Source of the DNA: Vespa crabro
Lineage: Eukaryota > Arthropoda > Insecta > Hymenoptera > Vespidae
Assembly: GCF_910589235.1 (NCBI RefSeq)
Contig: NC_060975.1
Location: forward strand, 3,128,069 to 3,192,068
DNA length: 64,000 bases
Direction of reading: 5' to 3'
Shown here: positions 12,408 through 23,615 of the stretch, in pieces
How positions within the stretch are numbered: the stretch's first letter is position 1
Layout of the letters: each line of letters begins with the position of its first letter
Program-made: the position numbers and the translations under genes
The notes under the pieces: generated by a model
Told to the model about the DNA's origin: nothing
The model's database searches: none
What the model saw: only the letters and a program-made list of their open reading frames with translations

Positions 12408-13151
12408 ATGTCACGTACAGGAACAAAACTTGAAGCGAAGAAAGTTGTAAGTATATGTTATTGAACATTAACCTTTTATTTATTAAATAATGTATATTTA
12501 GAATTCTTCAAATTGATACTATCTTTCAAGGTTACGTTAGATAAATTTATAGAGACGTAAGAAGTTAATGAGAATTCTTTCCTTTTCATATGATATTTAA
12601 TCTTCCTTTATGACTAACATTATGAGAAACTTTCTTATTTTTATATTTCACAGAACTCTGAATTATTCACATTAACTTATGGAGCTCTCGTTGCCCAATT
12701 ATTAAAAGATTATGAGAATGTAGAAGAAGTTAATAAACAATTAGATAGAATGGGATATAATATGGGAATTCGCTTGATAGAAGATTTTCTAGCACGGACT
12801 GGATCTGGGCGATGCTACGATTTCAGAGATACAGCTGAAAAAATTCAGACCGGATTTAAAATGTATCTTGGAATAACCCCAACGATTACAAATTGGAGTG
12901 CTGCTGGAGATGAATTTTCTTTATATTTTGAAACAAATCCATTAACTGAGTTCGTAGAATTACCAGATCATTGTTTAAATCTAAAATATTGTAATATATT
13001 GACAGGTATATTAAGAGGTGCGTGTGAAATGGTACAAATGGAGGTTGCATGTTGGTTTGTTCAAGATCAATTGAAAAATGATAATATAACCGAATTACGT
13101 GTTAAATTCATTAAAAGGTTAGAGGATGCAATACCTGCTGGTGAAGACTAA
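12408..13151 (+). CDS. TRAPPC3: TRAPP complex subunit 3 (Bet3)
   Basis: Bet3 is a core subunit of the TRAPP tethering complexes, which act as GEFs for Rab1 in ER-to-Golgi and Golgi traffic. Two exons, 12408-12446 and 12654-13151, joined in phase 0 (donor GTAAGT, acceptor TTTCACAG), give 178 aa; the human protein has 180. Recognisable segments are the start MSRTGTKLEAKKV, LFTLTYGALVAQLLKDYE, MGYNMGIRLIEDFLAR, then CYDFRDTAEKIQTGFKMYLG, FVELPDHCLNLKYCNILTG and GACEMVQMEVACWFVQD. The Cys in the NLKYCN segment fits the conserved position that is acylated in mammalian Bet3. A poly(A) signal AATAAA is present near 13184. Nothing looks damaged. Confidence 0.97.
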
Positions 13152-13449
13152 ATCCGTATTAGCATTATTATAATATTATTATGAATAAACTTTATATCAA
13201 AGTATTCTGTTATTGAATATCATTATGATTATATATTGATACATTAATCCAAATATACATATTTATGTGTATGTATATAAAAAAATTTAAATCCAATAAT
13301 ATATGAATTATAAGTAAAATTAAAATATTAATATTTACAGTGCAAAGACCTTAATGCTCATTTGTGTTTATAGTAAACTTTATGTCAGTCTTGTCAGTTA
13401 TCTAATAAAAAATAAAATTTAAACAAATCATATATATATGTATATATAC

Positions 13450-13485
<36 letters not shown>

Positions 13486-13635
13486 GAAGTCATGTTTATC
13501 AGATTGACCACATAACCTTAAAAATAAAAATTTCGTACGAGCTACAATAGATCAATTTATAGATTTTTCAATCCATTATATTCGTGATAGATTTATAAAT
13601 GTACGAAATATCTTTTGAATTAACAATTCTTTAAA

Positions 13636-13888
13636 ATGATCGAAGTGAAGTGTAGACATTGCCGTAAAAATCTTTTTCAAAATGAAAGTTTTACATTGCT
13701 TACATCTCATAATGAAGATAAAAGTAATATTCAACATGCAGGATGTGGTGACAATTTTATTGAACATTTTTTATATATGTCCACGGAAAATTTGCCAACA
13801 TGGATACAAGAAATAATAGATCAAGTAAAATCAATTTTTCTTATATATTTTTATATAAATTATTATAAAAAGCAATGATTAACAGTAG

Positions 13889-13929
<41 letters not shown>

Positions 13930-14130
13930 ATTTATAAGATTAATAAAGTGTATATATCTTTGTAGACATCCTGGACGAAAGGAAGATTAAATTGTCCATT
14001 TTGCAATAATCGATTTGGATCGTTTAATTTGATAATTGATACAAAATGTAATTGTGGCACATGCATAGTACCTCCTATTAGATTAATTCAAAGTAAATTA
14101 GATATATTAAATTTGGAAATATCTAAATAA
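13636..14130 (+). CDS. Short RNF180-N-terminus-like zinc-binding protein
   Basis: Two exons, 13636-13824 and 13966-14130, joined in phase 0, encode 117 aa. The protein resembles the N-terminal Cys/His region of vertebrate E3 ligase RNF180: a first CxxC in VKCRHCRKNLF, then MSTENLPTWIQEIIDQ followed by WTKGRLNCPFCNNRFGSFN and TKCNCGTC. In vertebrates this region sits ahead of a C-terminal RING finger and a membrane anchor. Here the frame closes with TAA right after the Cys module, and I find no RING-like CxxC/CxHC block in the next 2 kb. The start is the first ATG in frame; an ATG at 13600 runs into a stop at once. A (TA)n run nearly fills the intron. Function as a ligase is doubtful without the RING. 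Confidence 0.8.
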
Positions 14131-16431
14131 GTAAAGAGTTTTTACAATGAAAGAATGATTACAAAGAAAGGTGACGTTTAAATTAATAGTTGCAATATAT
14201 GAGAATGAAATATCTTTATTGTATTATTGAAACAATAATGTTTTTTTCTGTAATCTTTGGAAAAATATATGTTTACATCATAGCGAGCAGAATGCATGTA
14301 AAAATAGAAAATAAGTTTATCATCATTGTATTTTTTAAATTATTAAATTATTATCTAGAATTCCTTATAATATTTATAAATCGGCATCTTATTATCATCA
14401 TGCATTTTAAATAATTATATTTTCAACATATCATTTTATCTTTCTTATTTTTATATATTCTGAATAATTTAAGTATTTGCATTAATTACAGATATTACAT
14501 AATAGGACATTTTCTTAATTATTCTAATCTTTGTTATTGTAGTTATTATTTAATCGTTACATCAAGTGAAGTGATGCATTGCAATTCCCAAACTAACTAA
14601 GATAGGAAGATTGTAATATCAGTATTCTATTATCATAGTGTTCCAAAGTTGTATATAACAGAGAAATTATATACTTGCATTTGCAAGTGTATATGTTTTA
14701 TAGATATGTATATATATATATACATATATATATACACACACAACACTTATCAGCTACACCGTACATAATGAATAAATATATATAACATCTTTGCAGTCCT
14801 TAAAATTATAAATTGCTGTTAATGTTATAACTAAAATATTTCTATATGAAAGTGTTACAAATATTACTTTTATATTTTTATCATATAAATCAACAAAAAT
14901 GTAAATATGATTCTAACTAATTTTATGAAAGAGATTACATATTCAAAGGACATTAAAGAATTGTAGGTCTTTTCTTTTTCTTTTCTTTTCCAAGAATTAT
15001 TTTTTAAAATCTGTTCCAAATAAAAAAATGTAATTTTTCATCAGAATATATTAATTTAACAAAAAATCATAACAAAAGATATAAGTATATTCTGTTGTCT
15101 CTTAAAGCATGTTAATAACAACCATAATGAAATTTAATAATTTTGTATTATTATTCTGCTTTTTGATTAACTGAATTATAATTTTTGGATAAATAACAAT
15201 TTTGCGATTTATAATTTGTCACATAACAACTTCACTACAATAAAGTACTGACATTTTATAATAGTAATATGTGAACAATTGAAAACTGCCTAATATAGAT
15301 GAAAATATTCTTGAAAAATGTTTTAGTGGCAAAAATAACAATTTTTATAGTTTTATATAGAATGTAAAAAAAATATTTGTTATTGAAAATAAATGAAAAT
15401 AAAAATAATTTTTTGTACATAAATTATAAATCAATAAATGCGATAATTGTAACATAATAAGTAACTTACAAAAATTACAATTTGTGCTGCTTAGAGTAAC
15501 AAAAGATCTAAATCAATAATTTTTCACATAAATTTTCTATAGATTTATAAAATTTAACATAACTTTACATAGAATAATAAAATTGTAACAAATTTAATAG
15601 AAGTACATTAAATACTACCAATATATTTGTGTTTAATTCTTGGCAGTATTCTTTTTAGGTATATTTTAACATTATCAAGTAAAATTCAAGTTTATATATA
15701 ATGCAACATCAAATTACTTAATTTTCAATATTTAAACAATATCATATATAAATAACTGTATAGAGATCAATACTAATAATGTAGAATTCTAATAATATAA
15801 GGAGGAAGACTAATATTATAGCACAAAAAATGATTTCACATTAGATATCATTTTACTATATCTTGAAAAATCATTGTAACTACCAATAGCTCCTATTGAA
15901 ACTATATAGTATATTGTCTTTATTTCGCTGTAAATGTGTTATAGTGTGCCTTTTAATGAGAAATCCAATATTTTATGCAATGTCAATTGCTACTCGTCTG
16001 TTGGTACACATTACAATGTATGTAACAAGATGTAGTATTTATTTACATACTTTAAGAGAATAACAACAGAATTATTGTATAATGTGTACAAATATATATC
16101 AAAGGCACATATGGTCCATACTAAGAATTCAAAGTATTTGGTCGAACAAAGCTGATTGACTTATAGTCTTCAAAATTACTTGTAACCAAATATAAAAAAA
16201 ATAATCTAATGATGTCCTTCATATGTAATTAATATCAATAATTTCTATCAGATGAGATGGATTAAGTGTCAAAAAAACACGAAAGACACAATAAAGATAT
16301 TAATTTTAGAATAACTTATGTTAAATAAAGAAATGTTTTGTACACATTGATACCTAGAGTGCTCTTTTCAGCAAGGTCTTTAATAACATCTGCTGAATTG
16401 TAAAATATTATACATGAATAAGATTTAGATG
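14131..16431. other. Intergenic and 3' UTR region between convergent genes
   Basis: The stretch is AT-rich and lies between the stop of the RNF180-like gene and the stop of LYSMD on the other strand. It presumably holds both 3' UTRs. A (TA)n run with CACA lies near 14705-14745. No exon is supported on either strand; the open frame at 14190-14414 is low-complexity and has no acceptable context. Confidence 0.55.
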
Positions 16432-17427
16432 CTACAATTGGAACATTTCATCCTGTTGCTGTTGAAGTCTTTGTAATGATGTTTTTACTTTTCTTCCCTG
16501 GGTCATAACTACAGCAGTTGGAAAATTTTGCATATCACTAGAGGATGACAGCCTTAATTCTGATGAATGGGCTGATATATGTGTATTTGAAGGAAGTGAA
16601 TCTTTAAACTTATTAGATGTTCTTCGTTGTTGCACATAAGTATCATTACCTTCATTACAGAATCTAAAACATAACAACCATTTAAATACACATTTAAGAT
16701 ACAGATATATAAAGTATTTCAATGATAAAAAGCAACTTTTATATTACTATCATATCAACTTACTCACTACTTCCTTGAGCACGTTTAATTTCTTTTTTAA
16801 CATTAGCTATACAAGTATCCATTTTTGCTAAAAAGTCATCAGCTGAACTTTCATCATCTAATGGCGATATTACGGATGGACTAGATACCTGTAAATTAAT
16901 ATAGTTTTAGTTAAATTATATATACAAGTTAGAAATAATATAACAAAGAGTTCTTAAATATTATATATACAAATACATAGGTAGGTACACTTATATTAAA
17001 TCATAATTATAAAATTTACTTACATTTTGAGTAGAATTACACTCTGAATCATTGTACACAGCACATTCAACAGACGAAGCTAATGGGCTGTCTGTGCTTA
17101 CAGGTATAAGGAGATATTCTCGTAAAAATAAACTATCTGATGCCCACAGTCGATTAACTCTTCTTATTTGTTCTGTCTATAAGTAGTAAAGAATTGAATG
17201 AATTCATATTCACAACAATATTAATCAACATAAAACTTGGAAATACATACTGTAACGCCATACTTCAACGCAATTCCTTGAAGTGTATCCGTAGACACAA
17301 CAATATGTTTTATTAAGCTCTCTGCTCTCATCATATGTTTAGCTGTACTTCCATACTTTCTTAATGTTTTCCCTGTATCAGCAATGCACCTCCGTTCCTC
17401 CATTTCTTTAGAGCCATTCCATTCCAT
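16432..17427 (-). CDS. LysM domain protein, LYSMD1/2 type
   Basis: Four exons in phase on the - strand, 17427-17251, 17176-17024, 16888-16764 and 16663-16432, give 228 aa, close to the 215-230 aa of vertebrate LYSMD1/2. The LysM domain spans about residues 40-85 (KHIVVSTDTLQGIALKYGVT, then EQIRRVNRLW, then FLREYLLIPV) and is split by intron 1. DTLQGIALKYGVT is diagnostic of this family. The rest is Ser-rich and low in structure, with an Asp/Glu-rich SPLDDESSADDF segment and a Gln-rich end (QRLQQQQDEMFQL). No signal peptide or membrane span is visible, unlike LYSMD3/4. The family's cellular role is poorly known. The gene is head-to-head with ZIP7, 1.5 kb away. Confidence 0.93.
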
Positions 17428-18968
17428 TGTAAACTCTTTGAGTGAATGTATTAAACAATGAAGCAGACATAGTACTTCTTAGTATAATTGTAGGCGAAAA
17501 AATTTAGATCAGGTATCATAATGGCATAACCTATCTGGGTCATTGGTAAGTATATAGTGCATCTGTTTTAAACATTACATGAAATAAATAATCACTAACA
17601 ATAATTGAACATAAGATGATATTTAATTTCTAAATACTACTTAAGATAATCATAAATTATCTTAAATTTTTATACGTACTTGTATAACAAGCAAAAGGAT
17701 GTAAAAGCAAATTTTATTATTGCATTCTTGATCGCACGTGATTTGTCATGAGAATATGTACTTAGTATACTTTATTCGAACAAATATTACGACACATTCA
17801 CTTTACACTGCACGTCTATTTAGTTTCACTTTCTTTCTTTGCTGAATTTTAGTCAATGGAATCAAGTAACATGCGCAAGGGTCACTAATCGTGACCTTTT
17901 TATTTTTGATTAGCTTCTACGAATTAAATTACTTATACGTAGATCCAATACACTAACAAATAGTTATCTATTATTTTCAGATGATTTACAGTTTTGAAGT
18001 TTTACGAAAGTCACGACGATTTCTACTTTATCTGTAGAGTTATACGTGTTTGTCTCTAAGAAGTAACTTATTTAGCCAATCGCAGACGAAGATCATTTTC
18101 AATTATAACAAAAGGTATATATATATTCTTTTCAATATTTATATATCTCTTGAAACTTATTCTTCTTTCTTTAAGTGTTCAGATGTTTTTTGAATGTTCT
18201 TTTTTTATGTATCTTTAGAATATTAAAGGCTACTTTGATTAAGTTCGATTAACATTTTTAATCAACAATTAACTCGACTAGCAGTGTGGCTAACAGTAAA
18301 ACTTTTAGCTATATGTTGTTCTTAACCTATATTTTCGTGATATCGATAATCATTTAAAAGTTTTCTACATAATATAGAAATGCATATATGTATTCTCTTA
18401 GCTTATTTTAATTAATATTCTATTTGTTCTATATTGTGAATACTATTTTGAAATAGTTATTGATATCATGAAAATATAGGTTAAGAAAGATATATAGTTA
18501 AAAATTTTACTGTTTGCTACACTGCTGATCGAGTTATCATACACAGACAATATGTATCGATTAAGTCGCAAATCAAGTTCGAAATTGAACGAATGTGTGA
18601 ATGAAGCTTAATATTTCAACTTGAAATGTACTTTGATTTCTACAAGATTGTAAGATAAATAATATTCGTTAATTGTAATATAAAAAAAATATAATGATAT
18701 GGAAAAAAAGGAAGCAAGATATTATGGAATAAGTCATGATAAGAATATATTTGCCGGGCTTTTTTTTGCTTCTTCTACTTTGTTTTTAACACTATCTTGC
18801 TACTTGGTTGTTATTGGGTTTCCTTATGTCAATTTCTATTCGATGATGCCACGTTAAAGAAAGGACATGAACGTTTTGAGTATCTACGTCTACGAATGTT
18901 AAAATTAAATTTCATTGTAAAATCAAGTAAATTGCATTTTGTAGAAATCGAGCTGAGTTGGCATAACA
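17428..18968. other. Intergenic region between LYSMD and ZIP7 (divergent)
   Basis: This is the shared upstream region of two divergent genes. It holds a long inverted repeat at 18235-18585, listed separately. The segment just upstream of ZIP7 (18750-18968) is probably its 5' UTR. No further exon is apparent. Confidence 0.55.
18271..18535. repeat. Long imperfect inverted repeat (MITE-like), arms of about 86 bp
   Basis: The left arm 18271-18356 matches the reverse complement of 18450-18535: AACTCGA-TAGCAGTGT (left) against AACTCGATCAGCAGTGT, then AACAGTAAAA-TTTTA-CTATAT, CTTAACCTATATTTTC and TGATATC-ATAA. The spacer is about 93 bp. Weaker pairing seems to extend outward to about 18235 and 18585 (GATTAAGTTCGATTAA against a reverse-complement TTGAT/TTAATCGAT pattern). 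The structure resembles a non-autonomous foldback element or a remnant of one. Confidence 0.75.
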
Positions 18969-20385
18969 ATGATGGCGACGATTGATAGGCGGCAACAACA
19001 ATCGGAAAGAAAAAAGTGGATTTATAGAATATTAACTGCGGTATTTCTATTGCTTGTGTTTTTAAATTTACCGGCTATATGCCAAACACATGGATACGAT
19101 GAATCACCCAGTTTTAAATATTCGAAAGAAGCCAATGAAGAATATTTGCAAAATCAGCACTCTGTGAAACATGATCACCATAAACATCAATCCAAGCAGG
19201 AACATATGCATACATATGGACAACAACAGGATGATCAATATCATCATCAAGAATCATCTCTTCCTACTAATGAACATAATAAGATAACGTTAAAAGCTAT
19301 GGGTTCTACTTTGCTCATTTCTATAGCTCCTTTTTTTATATTACTTTTTGTACCATTAGATAATACTAAGGAACGCGAACCATTATTAAAAATACTTTTG
19401 AGCTTTGCATCAGGCGGTCTGCTCGGAGATGCTTTCCTTCATCTTATTCCTCATGCATTAGTTCCTCATTCACATGAATCTTCGCATTCTCATTCTCATG
19501 ACCATTTTCATGATCACAAACATGAGGAATCTGATCAGAAACATGAGGAATCTGATCACAAACATGATATGTCTGTCGGTTTATGCGTTTTATTAGGAAT
19601 TATTGTATTTTTAATTGTTGAGAAAGCTGTACGTATGATAAAAGGTAATCATGGACATTCTCATACTCTTAATGTCACTGAAAAAGAATCTGATAAGAAA
19701 AAAGCTGTTTCTACGACAAAGAAGACTAAAGACAAGTCACTTGTTAATAATAAATCTACATCCGTTGAAAAGGATTCAGAGCCCATGAATGATATAAAAA
19801 TTGCAGGCTACCTCAATTTAGTTGCAGATTTTTTACATAATTTTACTGACGGCCTAGCTATAGGAGCCAGCTATTTAGCAGGAAACACTATTGGCTATGT
19901 AACAACATTTACTATTTTATTACATGAAGTACCTCATGAAATAGGTGACTTTGCCATTTTGGTACAAAGTGGTTGTAGTAAGAAAAAGGTATGCATATGT
20001 GAAAACTATTCCTTATGTATGTATATTTATAAGAATTTTTATTGCAGGCTATGTTACTGCAGTTAACTACTGCGATAGGTGCTTTGTTAGGGACTTATGT
20101 GTCCTTATTAGTAGAAGGAATGGGTAAATTATAAAATCTTCCCCTCAAAAAAAATAATCCATGTTCATGTGATACTTCACTCGTGATATTAATAATATTA
20201 ACATTTTAGGAGATCTTGCAACAATGTGGATTCTTCCATTCACAGCTGGAGGATTTATCTATATTGCTACTGTCTCTGTGATACCAGAATTATTAATTGA
20301 CACTAAGTTTTGGCAATCCGTTAAAGAAATTATTGCACTTCTATTTGGAGTATATATGATGGTACTTATAACAGAATATGAATAG
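18969..20385 (+). CDS. Catsup: ZIP7-type zinc transporter (SLC39A7 / Catsup)
   Basis: This is an ER/Golgi zinc exporter that moves Zn2+ from the secretory lumen to the cytosol; in Drosophila, Catsup also restrains tyrosine hydroxylase. Three exons, 18969-19988, 20048-20123 and 20210-20385, are in phase and give 423 aa (human 469). Residues 17-38 form a hydrophobic signal-like segment, followed by a His-rich lumenal region (HDHHKHQ). There are membrane segments near 107-130 and 140-165. A His/Asp-rich loop carries two copies of the block HEESDQ/HKH, and a second loop contains NHGHSH. The metal site is in HNFTDGLAIGASY and HEVPHEIGDFAILVQSG, the LIV-1 subfamily signature. The two ATGs in tandem (18969, 18972) leave the exact start open by one residue. 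Confidence 0.97.
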
Positions 20386-20840
20386 AGATATATTTTACAT
20401 AATGTGGCCTTTTTAATAATACATTTCTTTATTATTATTGTTATTATATATTTTGTAATAATCCATAAATTAACAAAAACGTGACATAAAATTGTGTTAT
20501 CATGAAATTTATGATTTATTAGCAATAATGCCGATTCTATAAATCTAATTTTATAAAAAAAATTATATATCAAATTGTACATTATACATTCTATTATCCT
20601 GACTAACCAATGTTTTAGTGAAATTATGATATTTATAGATTACCATATAAATCAAGAAATTTTTATACAGTACCTTAACAATATCTAATAGGTCCAATAC
20701 TTTAATATAATTGTACTTAATATATATAAGGTTTAATTTTGTGTTAAGCTTATTTTTAGATAAAGTTCAATCTATTTATTACCTTTAGAGATGAAAAAAT
20801 GATGAAATCCAGTTGTATTCTAAATTTAATAGTATTCTTT
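20386..20840. other. Convergent 3' UTR region of ZIP7 and the RAD52-like gene
   Basis: 455 bp of AT-rich sequence lie between two stop codons facing each other. No coding signal is seen. Confidence 0.6.
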
Positions 20841-22096
20841 TTATAAATTATTACTTTTCTTTAATTCCTTTTCTTTCATCAGTCTTCTATATTCCATTTG
20901 TTTCTCCATTTGTTTTCTCTTCCTCTCTTGACGAATTATTTCTTCTATAGATACTATAATAATTACATTAAATATGAAAATAAAAAAAAAAGTTTATTAT
21001 TTGTAACATAAGAAAAGTAATATCATTTATTTTATCTTTATTCTTACATTTTTTATTGTTCATATCCTCTTGATCTGTAAAAATATTTGGTTTTGAAGTT
21101 AACTGATTTTTCATACAATTTACATTATTACTTGAAGGTATGTTATTGACGTTTGTCTTGGAAACTTCTGGTTCTTGGCACAATACATTACTTGTATTTT
21201 CAAGTACTGCCTCTAAATAAATTTAAGCAATATAATATATTTTCCTAAAATAGAAGTTTTTCAAAAGGTGAATAAATGATTGATTACCTTCTTTTTCTTT
21301 TTCTTTTTCTTTTTCTTTTGTTTCATTTATATCATGGTTTACTGGAGGAGACAACTTGTTTTTAGGAAGAGTAAGAGAATTAGAAAGTTCCTTCGCAAGT
21401 TCCTCAGCTTCTGTCTTTATTTTACCACCAAAACTACATAAGACTTTAACTAATGCATCATTGTAAGAAGCCTAAAAATATAATACAAGCAGTATGAAAT
21501 GTATTATATTTACATATGTACATTTCTACTTACAAGTCTAGCACAATGTATAGCTTCACCTTTCACTGATCCTTTCTTAACACTATATCCCATATCTTCA
21601 CGAAAAATTCCTGAATGTAATTGTACTTTTACTAATGTACAGCATCCAACAACATAAATATCCCAGGCAGAGTCAACAAAATCTGTAAATAATATAGAAT
21701 AAATATTTTAATTTTGTTCTTCTATTTAATAAATTTCATTGAAAACAAGAATTATAGATATATTATTCCAATAAATACCTAATGTTTGATTAGTAATAGA
21801 ATAACTCCACTTTTCTTCTCCAAATATTTGATTTGCCAATGACAATAATGCATTGTTTACACGTATTATTTTTTTTTGTTGTACAACTAATGGTAAACTT
21901 TCTTTCGTTTGATATTGTTCTATGGTTTTATGATTTTGTTTTGTATTTGGCTGAAAATAAATAAAAATTTTGAATATATTAATTTCTTCAAAATTAATTT
22001 AACACTCCTACTGACATATCAATATTTAATAATAAATATACAATAACTACTTACAATTTTAATGCATGATGGATAATCATTTATATTTGTTGACAT
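20841..22096 (-). CDS. RAD52-family protein (Rad52/22 fold)
   Basis: RAD52 anneals complementary ssDNA and mediates recombination in the nucleus. Six exons, all in phase, 22096-22055, 21950-21779, 21682-21534, 21471-21288, 21212-21048 and 20953-20841, give 274 aa (human 418). The family domain is clear over about residues 45-145: LSLANQIFGEEKWSYSITNQ then DFVD, YVVGCCTLVKVQLHSG-FREDMGYS, then NDALVKVLCSFGG, matching the LANEMFG...W...SIT...DFVD, VRVQL.DG..HEDVGYG and ALRSFGN blocks of RAD52. The later part is low-complexity: a KEKEKEKEKE run ends exon 4, and the C-terminus is basic and coiled (EEIIRQERKRKQMEKQME). Several ssDNA-contact positions are not conserved (see findings). Drosophila has no RAD52. 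The gene is head-to-head with the C19orf25 homologue, 236 bp apart. Confidence 0.86.
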
Positions 22097-22332
22097 TTTT
22101 TTGTTATGGAATAATATTTCAGATATTTCAAAATACAATGTTTTTTTGCTTAGATGGTAAAGAAGAAAAAGTTGTATTTAGCGCGCCTCGCGGCAGTGAA
22201 GAGACTTGACGTTTGTATGATTTGTCATGAAAGGTTAGGTTAGAATTCCCTAAATTTTTACAGTGTTTACGTTTTTATCTATATTTTCTTACAAATTCAA
22301 TTTATTAACGTGATATTTAATATAAAATTAAT
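22097..22332. promoter_or_regulatory. Short bidirectional promoter region (RAD52-like / C19orf25 homologue)
   Basis: Only 236 bp separate two start codons on opposite strands. The centre holds a GC-rich patch, GCGCGCCTCGCGGCAG, near 22180-22195, unusual in this AT-rich background. The arrangement implies shared or overlapping promoters; no transcript evidence is available here. Confidence 0.55.
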
Positions 22333-22760
22333 ATGTTTGGAAATAAGAAACATAATTTACCACCTAGACCTAATTTTCCGAATCCTGAGCATATGTTAGA
22401 AGATCTTTCCAACGCATCGGCGGATGATGTTGCATTTAAAGTAGTGAATAAAGGTATTATTAAATAAAAATTAGCAAAATTATTTTTGAAAGTATGTTTT
22501 TTTATTAAGTTTAAATAAATATTAAGATAAACAAAATTTCAGATGAAATCCAAACAGAAAATTTATATATTTTGTCTAATGACGATAATTCCGAGGACAT
22601 TTACAAAAAAGTAAAAATTTATTTGAACGTTAAAGAACAATTGAAACAATTGGGAACAATTTTAAAAAGAGAACAAGAACAATTACAAATGGATAACGAA
22701 GAAATAAGGGCACTTGCAGATAGCATCAGAAAACAGGCACAAGCTGCTCTTATAACGTGA
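22333..22760 (+). CDS. UPF0449 family protein (C19orf25 homologue)
   Basis: Two exons, 22333-22453 and 22543-22760, join in phase 1 and encode 112 aa, near the length of the human C19orf25 protein (118 aa). Shared features are the start with LPPRPNFPNPEHMLEDL (human has LPTRPAPP..EQILEDV), a short acidic segment, then an amphipathic C-terminal coiled coil with a regular heptad look (KEQLKQLGTILKREQEQLQM) and an Ala/Gln-rich end. No enzyme motif, signal peptide or membrane span is present. The molecular function of the family is not established to my knowledge. The start is the first ATG after the shared promoter. Confidence 0.87.
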
Positions 22761-23615
22761 TATGTATCTTCTATTAATAAAATAATTTATAGACTGCAAG
22801 TATATTTTAGTATCTATATCAAATGTAAACTAATTATTTAATTAAAAATTATTTTTATTAGAGCATCAAATTATATAAGCCATAATTTATTGTATACAGA
22901 AAAGTAAAATCTTTTACTTATGAATAAGATCCGTAAAATATTGTGTATTTTATAATTCTACATGTGAATGTAAATACATTTCGCTACTAAATATTGTGCG
23001 ATTATTGTAAATAAGGCACTATTTGTTCTTTTAATATATATAAAAAACAATGATACGTAGTAGTAATTAATTAAAATTTTAAATATTATTTGTATTCGTT
23101 TCGAATAGTCATAAATTATAAAACTTAATTTATATTATTTTTTATCATAGTAAACAATTTTTATAGAGCTATCGATTGTATTAGATAACATTTTATTTTG
23201 GAATTTTTATTTTTCTGTTATTGTATGTATAATAAATATTTATATACTTTTTCATATATCTTCAGAATTTTTGTAAAATAATTTTCATTGTGTTTTATAG
23301 ATTTGTATCTCTTGCAATTCTTGGTTATTAAATGCGACACTTCAATATGTATCCTTGTGATATTATAAACTGCTAATAGTACTATCATTTTCCTATATTG
23401 AAATATGAAAATTTATTTTAAAGTGCTTTTGATCAATGTCCTCCTTATTGTCTTTCTACTAAATCATTGAATATATTCATTTTATAAATATTTTCAAATT
23501 GTGTTCTTATTAAATATCATGATAATTCTGTTAGGTGCTTATACCTTACTTAGGTATATCAATTGGAATGTATATATAAAAATGGAATAATTAGCATAAA
23601 AAGTGATAAAAAAAA
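22761..23615. other. Intergenic, convergent 3' region
   Basis: This is AT-rich sequence between the C19orf25 homologue and the last exon of the TMEM268 long form. An AATAAA poly(A) signal follows the C19orf25 stop, near 22776. No exon is seen. Confidence 0.55.

Noticed and set aside
11987..12433. Open frames on both strands upstream of TRAPPC3
   Set aside because: AT-biased, no family resemblance, overlap each other and the first TRAPPC3 exon.
20259..20582. 107-codon - strand open frame
   Set aside because: It is antisense to the ZIP7 last exon and its 3' UTR.
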